A DNA stretch of 25,941 bases from Hypsibius dujardini (lineage: Eukaryota; Tardigrada; Eutardigrada; Parachela; Hypsibiidae). Under the pieces are notes generated by a model. That model searched no databases. It was not told where the DNA came from and saw only the letters and a list, made by a program, of their open reading frames with translations. A program made the translations under genes and the position numbers. Every line of letters starts with the position of its first letter. The first letter of the stretch is position 1. Shown in pieces: positions 8,071 to 17,132 of the stretch. Where the stretch lies: positions 1-25,941 of the forward strand of contig LRSR01002215.1 of assembly GCA_001579985.1 (NCBI GenBank), given 5' to 3'.

Positions 8071-10281
8071 TCACTCCTCATCGTACAACATCGAAAGATC
8101 GGAAAAGATGGCGGCGGGATTGTTCTTGTACCGCAGGAAGAGCCCCTGCAGCTGGGCCAAACTAATATCAGGACGCTCGGGTCGATCAAAGACCTTGCGC
8201 ACGAACAGCTTCACTTCATCGTCCTCGGCATTGCGACGAAACCGCCGAAACATCCGCTCCACTTGAGATTCATCCGCATATCTACGAATAAAGGAAGAAA
8301 ATTAGTCAACTAATAAATTAATTTGTTTAGTTAACTAAGATTTTAACCTACCCAATGTACTGCCGTTTATCCACCCTCCCCGGGCGAATCAACGCCGGAT
8401 CCAGCCGGTCCACATAGTTAGTGGTCATAAAGAGGATCCGCCCTTCGGAGGAGGCAACCCCGTCCAGGGCGTTCAAAAGTCCGCTGAAGGTCAGTCTGTT
8501 CATCCCTTCGAACGCCGTGAACGAGGTCGCGGAAGAGGTCTTCGATTCATCGCCCAGCTTACTTCCGGATGCGATATTGTCATCGCGGTTGCCGAAAGCC
8601 GCGTCGATGTCTTCGAGGAGGATCAGCGAGTCCTCTGGAGCTTCCACCATCATCCGGTTGAGGATCTCATCGGTCAGGCTCTTGTCGCTTAGATTAAGAA
8701 TGCAGACGTTCAGGTCGAAGTGGCCGGCGACGGCGCTGATGAAGCTAGTCTTCCCGGTGCCGGGCGGTCCGTAAAGCAGGTAGCCGCGACGGTAGGGCAC
8801 GCCGAATTCGGTGTACCAATTGGCGCTGTCGATAAAGTCCTGAATGTCGGCGAGAATGGTCTCGGAAACGCCGTCGGCCAGGACGACAGAGGAGAGGGGG
8901 CGTTTGCGTTTGCCTCTGCCGCTGTCGTTCCACTGGCCTTGGTTGCCGGTGTAAATGCGGGTTCTGCCTTCATTCTTGGCGTCCTTAAACTTCTTCACCT
9001 GCACCAGCATATCGTTGAAGATGGCGATGTTGTTGCCGCTGGCAGTCAGGACGAGGTTTTCCAACCGCATTGCAGAGTACTGTTCCGTCAGCTTTTCGTC
9101 GCGCTTCCGCTCGACTTGGAACTTCTTGCCTTGGAATCTGAAAAAGGAAAAATAATTTAAACAATTGGCTTTCACACTGCTCTGTCTGATGCCTCAGCGC
9201 ACCATTGCTTATGGATTATCTGCCCTTGACTAGTCCATTAGAAGCGTCGTCCCATCTGTCAGTCATTGTGTGTTAATGAATGTCTGCATACAACCTGTCT
9301 CTCTGTTTGCTTGTTAGACAGTCTCAGCGCCACCTATATGTGTCACCCTTTGTGCTGATTGCTCATTCGACCTATCTGTGTTCGTTGTGTCTGTCGGTGC
9401 ATCTGTCTGTTTGTTTCTCGATTTGTCTGTCTTTCTGTCTGATTGACCGTCTGTCTCTCTATGTATCTGTTTGTATGTCTGCATGTCTGTGTGTCTATCT
9501 CCCCGTCTGTCTGCCTGTCTTACGAGTGTCTATCTTTATGTCAATCTCTGTGTACCTTTAACCGTCTGTCTGCCTGTCTTACGAGTGTCTATCTTTATGT
9601 CAATCTCTGTGTACCTTTAACCGTCTGTCTGTTCGTCTATGTGACTGTGATTATTGCCTGTCTGCCAATGTGTTTATCGTTCGGTCTGACTGTCTGTGCC
9701 TGTCTGCTTATTTATATTTTCTCTCTCCTCATCCGAGTAAACCGGAATCAATATCTGCCTCTATGGCTGTGTCATCAGGACCAAGCCCACCTGAATTTAT
9801 GCGTTCCAACACTCGGAATAAAATCGTGGAAAGTCTCATATTTCCCGGACGGTGCCTGTCGTGTATCCGTGGACAGGCTTAAATGCTTGGGATTCTTCAT
9901 CTGCTTCTCGTGGACAAACTCCAGCACATCCCAATAACTGCCGTCGGAGCTGGGAATCTCCAAACTCATGGAGAAATAATCATTATACAGCGTCTGCGCC
10001 TGATTCCACACCTGCTGAAGCAGCGCGATGAACGCTCCCACCGAGACGATGCCCATCCCGGTGCCGAGGGCGCTGTTCCCGTCGAACATCTTCCCCAAAA
10101 TGGAGTCCGCATCGAAGAGTCCCGTGAAGTACTCGGTGACGTTGAAGTCAAACACGTACAGGATCACCTTCTGGATGTAGGGGAAGAGGACTGCGAGGAG
10201 CCCGGCCAGGCCGAAGCCGCCTGAAAAGTTAAGGTCCGCCGGGATGAGCTGACCCAGCGCGGTTCCCGCCAATCCAATCAT
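8071..10281 (-). CDS. BCS1: BCS1-family mitochondrial AAA ATPase, copy 1, intact
   Basis: BCS1 is the mitochondrial inner-membrane AAA chaperone that places the Rieske iron-sulphur protein into respiratory complex III. Three exons (10281-9791, 9137-8352, 8281-8071) join in phase into 495 codons plus stop. Junctions are TTCAG|GTGGGC with TTTTTCAG, and TTGG|GTAGGT with TTCGTAG. The order fits the family: membrane segment near residues 70-92, BCS1_N region to about 230, then the AAA domain with Walker A GPPGTGKT (about 287-294), Walker B LILLEDID (about 335-342), sensor Asn in MTTN (about 404), RPGR (about 415-418), and a C-terminal lid. The start at 10281 is the first ATG after a TATA box at 10361. 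Compared with usual BCS1 (about 420-460 aa) there is an N-terminal extension of about 50-60 residues with an extra hydrophobic stretch (about 20-45), and a roughly 20-residue Ser-rich insertion after Walker B. Confidence 0.9.
9138..9790 (-). repeat. 653-bp intron 1 of BCS1 copy 1: CTGT-rich, with a perfect 59-bp tandem duplication
   Basis: The plus strand of this intron is rich in CTGT units (about 9400-9715). A 59-bp segment at 9503-9561 is repeated without a change at 9562-9620. The homologous intron of copy 2 has only a shortened single version, so the duplication arose after the two genes separated, or was lost from copy 2. Confidence 0.85.
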
Positions 10282-10301
10282 CCTTATCTGGATTGGATAA
10301 G

Positions 10302-10367
10302 ATAAAAAAACTGCCAAAGATCTTATCTTATCTTAACTGCCACAATCTTATCAGTGTGCGTTTTATA
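10302..10367 (-). promoter_or_regulatory. Putative BCS1 copy 1 core promoter: TATA box and GATA motifs
   Basis: On the minus strand TATAAAA occurs at 10367-10361, about 80 bp upstream of the ATG at 10281. Between it and the ATG lies a cluster of GATAAG motifs (plus-strand CTTATC), several in a direct TAAGATAAGATAAGA run at about 10321-10335, with others nearby at about 10285-10350. GATA motifs are binding sites for GATA-family factors; regulatory use here is inferred. Confidence 0.4.
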
Positions 10368-10443
10368 GTCGGTCTGACAGCCGCATTATGAGCTCATCGA
10401 TTAGATTAGAGCGAAAAACAGCCCTGACGCGTGTAGGCAATAA

Positions 10444-11391
10444 CCACGTTGCGCAAGCGCACTTTTTCGACCGCCCACCCGGCAGCTTTGCTGTTTTTTT
10501 GGGCAAGTGTCCGTCGTTCGTCGGCAGTGGCAAAGCCACATTGCACTGCAAAATGTGGCTACCGACGGAAGGGCCTGCCTCTACTCGAATCAAAATGTTG
10601 AATATTCGAATCGGAATGGCTTGTTGATATTATAGAGGTGTGCAAACCGCACCGCAGACCGCACCGCACCGCCGCAAACCGCGCGGCGGTCCGCGGCGGT
10701 GCGGTTTTGGATTGCTCGCGGTCTGCGGTTGCGGTTTGGCATTTTTTAACCGCCGCAAACCGCGAAATATATAAAAACCAATTTAATTGTGCACGATAAC
10801 TGTTTCCGTAGTTTGCGCCACATGGCGCGTCATTTGTTTACTCTGGTAAGTTAGGGTTCGTGCTTTTAGTCGGTTCGCAAGTCATTGGAGTCCATAAATG
10901 GAACAGAACCGTGCGTTAAACCAGCTGTTCCGATTTAACGACAATTTTGATCGAATCGAGCGGTTTCTGCGGTGCGGTGCGGTTAAGGAAAATTTATCCG
11001 CGGTCAGCGGCGGTGCGGTTTTGTGAATTTCTCGCGGTGCGGTGCGGTCGCGGTTAAAAAATTGGGCTGCGGTGCGGTTTGCGGATTGATTTTTTTTAAC
11101 CGTGCACAGCTCTAGTTGATAACAGGAGAAAAGGGCTACATATCCTCCGTTTGTGTGTACACACAAACGAGAGAAAGCTCAATCGCTCGTTCATACGAGA
11201 AAACGAGAGTCAAAATGTTAAGATCCTCCGTTTGAATACCAACCTCGCCCGTCGGCGGTCGAAAAAGTGCGCGTGAGCACTTTTGGCTTTGGCAATATGG
11301 CTTTGCCACTGCCGACGAGCGACGGACATTTGCCCAAAAACAGCAAAGCTGCCGGGTCGGCGGTCGAAAAAGTGCGCGTGCGCAACGTGGC
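10444..11391. mobile_element. Inverted-repeat element with about 100-bp arms, split by a nested hAT-like element
   Basis: The arms at 10444-10544 and 11292-11391 are inverted copies sharing GCACTTTTTCGACCGCC, CCCGGCAGCTTTGCTGTTTTT and GTCGGCAGTGGCAAAGCCA. The right arm also carries a direct repeat: a 25-bp segment with GGCGGTCGAAAAAGTGCGCG at 11251-11275 and again, identical, at 11356-11380. No ORF is supported. The arms look like long TIRs or a foldback element. Confidence 0.65.
10631..11114. mobile_element. Non-autonomous hAT-like element of 484 bp with target duplication
   Basis: The left end reads TATAGAGGTGTGCAAACCGC and the reverse complement of the right end reads TAGAGCTGTGCACGG. Subterminal regions are dense in GCGGTGCGGT motifs in opposite orientations at the two ends. 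Flanks are GTTGATAT (10623-10630) and GTTGATAA (11115-11122), seven of eight identical, which fits the 8-bp target duplication of hAT transposons. No transposase ORF is present. Confidence 0.7.
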
Positions 11392-11429
11392 TAATATGTG
11401 TCACCGCCGACACGCAGTTGAATTGAATC

Positions 11430-12432
11430 AACCATTTGTTGGTTAAGGAGAATACCGATGTCTGGCAGTGTATAAGGAAAGCTTATGATTATACTGGGGG
11501 CGTGATTTTGTTTGGACGGTTCCCTCAGATAAACCGGTTGTTTTCTATAGGTGGATGAGCAGTTTCCGGCTGGTTTATCGACCGCCGTGTACATTTTTAG
11601 ATGACTCAATTGATGATATCATGACAGGCGCCGCCGAGAGGGTGAGGGTATTGTACCGTACTGTAGTATCAGCATACATCGAAGCTGTTTAGAGTGTTCG
11701 TGATGACTCAGATCTATTCCGCGCATGTACACTTGCCTGTAACTAAACATACAAGCGAGCACGAATGCAATAATCTGCATTTACGAGGTAAAACTCCCAA
11801 TGCTGCGCAAGTTTTGATTTGGAATAAATGTTGCGCACGACAGGGCAAACAGGGCAAAATTGTGACGTAAATCAATCAAAATAGCCACAAGGTTTCTTTT
11901 TCGTTGTCCATTTTTAAGAAATTTTAATTTTAAATTTTTTGTCAAAATTATTGTCACATATGTTTGTCCGAGTTGTAGACTACGTACGAGTGCTTGGAAA
12001 AAAAAGAAAGAAATTTTGCTGTAAAAACTGTCGGATTCGAGACTGTAGGGGCGCCACTTATTCGTCTGCACACATATCGTATCAGTTGCGACATGTGCGG
12101 CCCCTGTTTCCCTCACTGCGTCAACTAAGAGCTTTACCTCGTACTGTACACTCCCGATCTCAAAGATCGATTTTAGGTCCGGCCCGAAAACACGTTCCGT
12201 CGCCCGCTTGGTTGTTCATTCAGATTCACTTAAACTTAATTGACTTCTAAATTTCGAAAATGAAACCAACAAATCAACGGCAAACTAGCTTAAAAATCAG
12301 CCATTTCCTCTTCCACTTCGAGAACTAAATCCACAAATGGACTTTAAAAAAATGCATTTTAATGCACTCCTCCTCAATCAAACAAAGTAGCATAGCCTGT
12401 CAGACTAAAACCAACGGGCCAATCACGGACAA
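11430..12432. other. No gene seen
   Basis: ORFs of up to about 110 codons occur on both strands, but they lack plausible exon borders and domains. One copy of the recurring GATCGGGAG motif lies at 12141-12165 on the minus strand. Confidence 0.5.
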
Positions 12433-12606
12433 GTGAACGAAATTGAACGATCCGCTCAAGCTTGATGTGAATCACCGGGGGCGGGGCATAATCGACCCTT
12501 GAGATCGGGAGCGTACAGTACCGTATGCTCGCGATCTCAATGGACAGCTAAGCCCCGCCTCCCTCGGTATGGCCCTGCATTCGATTGAACGTTCAATCTG
12601 ATTCAC
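12433..12606. repeat. 174-bp imperfect palindrome containing the GATCGGGAG motif
   Basis: Arms of about 85 bp pair around 12520. From the outside inward the shared blocks are GTGAA..ATTGAACG, GGCGGGGC and TTGAGATCGSGAGC. The inner block reads TTGAGATCGGGAGCGTACAG on one side and GCTCGCGATCTCAA on the other. No ORF is present. It could be a MITE or a structured regulatory segment. Confidence 0.65.
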
Positions 12607-13761
12607 TGTTCTCTGATTTGCTGATTTCATACAGGTTACTCGTTGTGCTCGATTGATTGCTTTTCCGTATATTTGTTCCTACAATGGTAATTTAGTGAAC
12701 GGCACTCAATAGGCCCGAGTTGGTTAAAATTTACGGGTAGGGCAGAAAAGTGTCCTTTGAGATCGGGAGCGTACAATACTGAATGACGAACGAGATCATT
12801 CCTTAACCGGCATGGAGGGATACTGGAGCATACAGATGACCTGACAAGCACAAAGCGGGAAAGGTTCAACTTTGTCAGATTTGTTCTTTTTTATCATCGT
12901 CGGCGACTTCGACCCTTGACCGGCAGTTTTCATATTTCATATCCGGCTTACTATCTTTGACTGTGTCTACTGTTTGTCTTTTGGTTGCAGTTTTTCCCGG
13001 TTGAGTGTTTACGATTCGAGCACTAAACGGTTGCCTAGATTTCCACCACTCTCGATCTTGCCTGTATTTAAACCTCACATCTCGATCACACCTCTAATGT
13101 ACGATGTAATTGATGAACCAGCGAGGAACACAGACAGACAGTTACGAATTACGATCCTGGATGATGAGTACTCGTGTACAGGACTGCGTATAACTTACAG
13201 GTATATGGCAGTCGCATGGCTGGAATCGCTCGTTTCCGCTAGACACATTATATATCTAGTAAGAGGCACCAGCTACGCGAGACAACCTGACTAAATTACT
13301 CCGTGATAATCACGCAGTTGCAAGCAGAAAAAGTGTTTCTTCCCTTCTCAAAAACATGCCTGAAAACATTCTGAAAACCACCAGGGCGGTCTGAGTTTGA
13401 GCCACTCTTGGCTAGAGCTTGACACTGCCTCCTCCTCAATCTTTGATTTGATTTCCGGCCCAGCGAAAAAGTTAGAATGAGCAAGCTGCTCTAAATTCCG
13501 CCAAAATAAACAAACTCAATCAATCGATCCATCAAATAAAGCTGCATGGTCAGCTGTGGTCAAGAGCGCGTGCACGCGGTGACTTACTTCGGCTCGAACT
13601 CTGACCACTATTTTTTGCTTAAAGTCTGTCTTAGACTCAGTCTCGAAATCTTAGATTGAGCAAGCTGATCTAAATTCAAATTTGGACTTTCAATAAAAAA
13701 CTCTGATTTTAACCGGAAAGTTCCTAACAGAAAAGACATTAATTTCATCAACGAGACACAT
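12607..13761. other. No certain gene; possible exon on the minus strand near 13060
   Basis: A minus-strand stretch from about 13060 to 12875 is open for about 60 codons, has a charged composition, and follows an acceptor-like TTTAAATACAG. An opposing plus-strand ORF covers 12974-13294. Neither can be confirmed. A 27-bp near-identical direct repeat containing GAGCAAGCTG occurs at about 13472-13498 and 13652-13678. Confidence 0.3.
12755..12780 (+). repeat. Further copy of the GAGATCGGGAGCGTAC motif
   Basis: TTTGAGATCGGGAGCGTACA is shared almost exactly with the inner arm of the palindrome at 12499-12521 and with 12141-12165 on the opposite strand, where the GC after GGGA becomes GT. Confidence 0.6.
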
Positions 13762-13966
13762 TTAACGATAAATCCGCACGCCCTTCTTCTTGATCATCGC
13801 TTCCCGATGTCCAGGAATACGGTCGAATAGCGCTCTGCCGAGTTCGGGGCCACCCTTTTTGGCTTAAATTCTGCCATCCAAAATTGTGGACATTGCGTGT
13901 ATCTGTATAATGTACGTCAACAGCCTTTAGGTTCTCATCACCAATCACCAAGACATTGCCCTTCAC
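13762..13966 (-). pseudogene. Exon-like fragment, frame broken
   Basis: Two minus-strand segments look coding but lie in different frames. One is 13966 to about 13866 (contains NVLVIGDENLKAVDVHYTD). The other is 13863-13762, ending in TAA (contains ELGRALFDRIPGHREAMIKK). The second is more convincing. They could be two exons of a small gene, or one decayed exon with a frameshift. The protein is not recognised. Confidence 0.3.
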
Positions 13967-14148
13967 ACCAGTGCCTCAGAAATGTCTAGAACAAAAATAT
14001 ATTATTATCATTATTAAAGTATTAAAAAATATATCTGATAAAAAAGAGATCACAGACAAAGAAGAGTGCGGGTTTTTTGTTAAAAAATGTGGGAACATAG
14101 AAAGCACATTAATTCACAATGTAGTAACACTCTCAAGTAGCACGCAAG
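13967..14148. other. 3' flank of BCS1 copy 2, homologous to the flank of copy 1
   Basis: Sequence from about 14030 to 14148 matches about 7960-8070, including an identical AGAAAGCACATTAATTCACA block. The BCS1 duplication therefore extends past the stop codon into the 3' flank. Confidence 0.75.
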
Positions 14149-16141
14149 TCACTTCTCATCGTACAACATTGAAAGACCGGAAAAGATGGCGTCGGGATTG
14201 TTCTTGTACCGCAGGAAGAGCCCCTGCAGCTGGGCCAGACTAATATCAGGACGCTCGGGCCGATCAAAGACCTCGCGCACGAACCGCTTCACTTCATCGT
14301 CCTCGGCATTGCGACGAAACCGCCGAAACATCCGCTCCACTTGAGATTCATCCGCATATCTACGGATAAAGGAGAAAACAAATTAGCAAGTTAATTAGCT
14401 TATCCAGTCTGTTTAGTTAATTAAAATTTTAACCTACCCAATGTACTGCCGTTTATCCACCCTCCCAGGGCGAATCAACGCCGGATCCAGCCGGTCCACA
14501 TAGTTAGTGGTCATAAAGAGGATCCGCCCTTCGGACGAGGCAACCCCGTCCAGGGCGTTCAAAAGTCCGCTGAAGGTCAGTCTGTTCATCCCTTCGAACG
14601 CCGTGGACGAGGTCACGGAAGAGGTCTTCGACTCCTCGCCCAGCTTACTTCCGGATGCGATATTGTCATCGCGGTTGCCGAAAGCCGCGTCGATGTCTTC
14701 GAGGAGGATCAGAGAGTCCTCTGGAGCTTCCACCATCATCCGGTTGAGGATCTCATCGGTCAGGCTCTTGTCGCTCAGACTAAGAATGCAGACGTTCAGG
14801 TTGAAGTTACCGGCGACGGCGCTGATGAAGCTGGTCTTCCCGGTGCCGGGCGGTCCGTACAGCAGGTAGCCGCGACGATAGGGCACGCCGAATTCGGTGT
14901 ACCAATTGGCGCTGTCGATAAAGTCCTGAATGTCGGCGAGAATGGTCTCGGAAACGCCGTCGGCCAGGACGACGGAGGAGAGGGGGCGTTTGCGTTTGCC
15001 TCTGCCGCTGTCGTTCCACTGGCCTTGGTTGCCGGTGTAAATGAGGGTTCTGCCTTCGTTCTTGGCGTCCTTAAACTTCTTCACCTGCACCAGCATGTCG
15101 TTGAAGATGGAGGTGTTGCTTCCGCTGGCAGTCAGGACGAGGTTTTCCAGCCGCTTTGCAGAGTACGGTTCCGCCAGCTTTTCGTCCTGCTTACGCTCGA
15201 TTTGGAACTTCTTGCCTTGGAATCTGGAAAAATAAAAAAAAAAGTTACACAATTGGCTTTTACATTGCTCTTGCCCTCAGCGCACAACCGCTCGATTGTC
15301 GGCCTCTGGGTAGTTCACTAAAGCGTCGTCCCATTCATCAGTCATTTTTGTGTGTCCTTGAACGTCTGTATACAACCCATCTGCCCGTTTGCTTGCTTGT
15401 CTGTCACAGCGTCACCTATCTGTGTCCCCGTCTGTGTGTATGCATGTGTGTGTGTATGTGTGTGTTTGTCTGTCGGTTTGTCTGTCTTTCTGTTTGTTTG
15501 TTTGCCTGTCTATCTATCTATCTGTCTGTCTGTTTATGTGTATGCATGTCTGTGTGTGTCTCCCATCTGTCTGCCTGCCTGTCTGACGAGTATCTATCTT
15601 AATGTCAATCACTGTGTATCTCTATCTGTCTGTCTGTTTGTCTATGTGACTGTGATTACTGCCTGTCTGCCAATGTGTTTATCGTTCGGTCTGACTGTTT
15701 GTGCCTGTCTGCTTATTTATATTTTGTCTCGCCTCATCCTAGTAAACCGGAATCAATATCTGCCTCTATGGCTGTGTCATCAGGACCAAGCTCACCTGAA
15801 TTTATGCGTTCCAACACTTGGAATAAAATCGTGGAAAGTCTCATATTTCCCGGACGGTGCCTGTCGTGTATCCGTGGACAGGCTTAAATGCTTGGGATTC
15901 TTCATCTGCTTCTCGTGGACAAACTCCAGCACATCCCAATAACTGCTGTCCGCGCTGGGAATCTCCAAACTGATGGAGAAGTAATCGTGATACAGCGTCT
16001 GCGCCTGATTCCACACCTGCTGAAGCAGCGCGATGAACGCTCCCACCGAGACGATGCCCATCCCGGTGCCGAGGGCGCTGTTCCCGTCGAACATCTTCCC
16101 CAAAATGGAGTCCGCATCGAAGAGTCCCGTGAAGTACTCGG
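14149..16141 (-). CDS. BCS1: BCS1-family AAA ATPase, copy 2, 5' end cut off by an LTR retroelement
   Basis: This is the tandem paralogue of the gene at 8071-10281. Exons are 16141-15796 (partial), 15223-14438 and 14359-14149. Splice sites occupy the same positions (TTCAG|GTGAGC with TTTTTCCAG; TTGG|GTAGGT with TCCGTAG). The protein is nearly identical to copy 1 from its residue at about 48 onward. Walker A, Walker B, the sensor Asn and RPGR are all kept, and no stop or frameshift occurs in the remaining 447 or so codons. Copy 1 continues after CTCGGTGAC (plus strand), whereas here TGTTAGG follows CTCGG: the 3' end of an LTR. The missing start codon and first hydrophobic segment should lie beyond the right edge of the window, on the far side of the retroelement. 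The remaining frame runs open into the LTR for about 38 codons before a TAG, with no ATG in that stretch. Confidence 0.85.
15224..15795 (-). repeat. 572-bp CTGT-rich intron 1 of BCS1 copy 2
   Basis: This is homologous to the intron of copy 1, with the same CTGTCTGCCAATGTGTTTAT segment near the donor. It lacks the 59-bp duplication. The CTGT/TGTG region at about 15380-15640 differs in length and units, as expected for fast-evolving microsatellites. Confidence 0.85.
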
Positions 16142-16460
16142 TGTTAGGTCTACCAACAGGAAGTTTGGTAGGTAACAAGTTTATTAGACTGACTGTAGGA
16201 AAAGGTAGGGAAGAAAACTGGAAGAAAGGAAAGAAGAAAATATATCTGCCCTAAAACTAATAAAACGTATGATTATATAGTAAAGTGTTAACTATAGAAA
16301 TGGTAGGAAATAGCACATTCATCACAATTACATACAAGTAATTGGCTGTAGCAGCAGAATAGGGTTAATAAGGTAGATAGACTTACTAACCAAATCAGGT
16401 ACTAGTGAGTTTAATAGCTGTAATGATTGAATATGAAGACTTGTTGGGCGTGGCCCAACA
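16142..16460 (-). repeat. 3' LTR of the retroelement, 319 bp
   Basis: On the minus strand it begins TGTTGGGCC at 16460 and ends CCTAACA at 16142, with the usual TG...CA ends. The inner border is set by a polypurine tract and the outer border by comparison with BCS1 copy 1. A TATA-like TATATAA lies at 16279-16273 and a poly(A) signal AATAAA at 16185-16180, which together outline U3, R and U5. The first 19 bases form a perfect palindrome (TGTTGGGC-CAC-GCCCAACA). A long pyrimidine tract, ending in CAG twice, lies at about 16247-16190 and resembles a 3' splice site. Confidence 0.8.
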
Positions 16461-16474
16461 ATTGCCCTCCGCCG
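16461..16474 (-). promoter_or_regulatory. Polypurine tract (plus-strand primer site)
   Basis: The minus strand reads CGGCGGAGGGCAAT directly before the TG of the LTR. This is the expected position and style of the RNase H-resistant purine tract that primes plus-strand synthesis in Gypsy-type elements. It is short and interrupted, so the exact extent is uncertain. Confidence 0.6.
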
Positions 16475-16500
16475 GAAAACCACCGGCCTCGCGTGCTGGG

Positions 16501-17083
16501 TTACTGCGGTCTCTTTTTGGGTGACGTCGGATCCTTGCGTCCTTTCCGTGCCGGTGTCCGAAGAGGGCCTCCAGTCCTATCCATCGAGGTGGACGTGTTG
16601 GGTCGAGTGGGCGGGAGGATTTCCGGGCCATCTCCAATCACTAACTCCAATGAGCTGTTACTGAAGTCGCCCACCATGGTGCGAAACAGCGCTCGTGTCG
16701 CCTGAAATAGTATCACGGACGCCTCGTCCGTGATGGTGTAACCCGCCGGAAGTGCTCTTTCGACGCGGCGTCGGAATCTGTCTTCCTGACCCTCGTTTAC
16801 CACCAGGGAGGGAAAGGTCACGGTATATGTTCCTGCCGTGCTTCGCGTAGGATCCGCGCCCTCCAATGCTTGCAGATCCATTGGATTGGTAAACGTAGCC
16901 GCCACACCGCCCTCTTGTGTCAACCTCCCCATGCTGAATGTCGTGCCGTTTGTCGGTGTTGGAGCCGGTGGTGAAACATTGGTGGATGATGACTCGACTA
17001 GAGTGATCACCGCCTCTGTGTTTGGAGATGTGGAGGCGGAACCATCCATTTCCTCACCCCTAGATCGGTCCCTCGTCACCCAA
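16501..17083 (-). CDS. Retroelement accessory ORF 4, unknown function
   Basis: This is the last ORF before the 3' LTR. The first ATG is at 17049, giving 182 codons to the stop at 16501. The frame is open back to 17083, where a long T-rich tract (about 17131-17101) followed by CCTCAG forms a good 3' splice site, so it may be expressed from a spliced RNA. The product is Ser/Thr/Pro-rich at the N-terminus, has a more folded middle (EASVILFQATRALFRTMVGD), and a basic Pro-rich C-terminus ending KGRKDPTSPKKRPQ. No signal peptide or membrane segment is seen and I recognise no family. Confidence 0.55.
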
Positions 17084-17132
17084 CTGAGGATATCGCGGCA
17101 TGAATTGCAACAAAAAACAGAAAAAAAAAACT

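Noticed and set aside
8720-9160. Plus-strand ORF of 146 codons antisense to the AAA domain
   Set aside because: The opposite strand encodes an intact, well-conserved AAA ATPase; the antisense frame is a codon-usage shadow.
9280-9937. Plus-strand ORFs of 93 and 164 codons rich in CLSV
   Set aside because: They read the CTGT intron repeat and then run antisense through BCS1 exon 1. The minus-strand gene explains the sequence.
10302-10317. Upstream start for BCS1 copy 1 at 10317
   Set aside because: That codon is TTG, not ATG. The first ATG in frame is at 10281, a suitable distance from the TATA box.
15352-15942. Plus-strand ORF of 196 codons in copy 2
   Set aside because: Same artefact as in copy 1: intron microsatellite plus antisense of a BCS1 exon.
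16142-16178. LTR-supplied start codon for BCS1 copy 2 at 16178
   Set aside because: The codon is TTG, and no ATG occurs in the open frame between the LTR TAG and the BCS1 sequence; only an open frame can be claimed.
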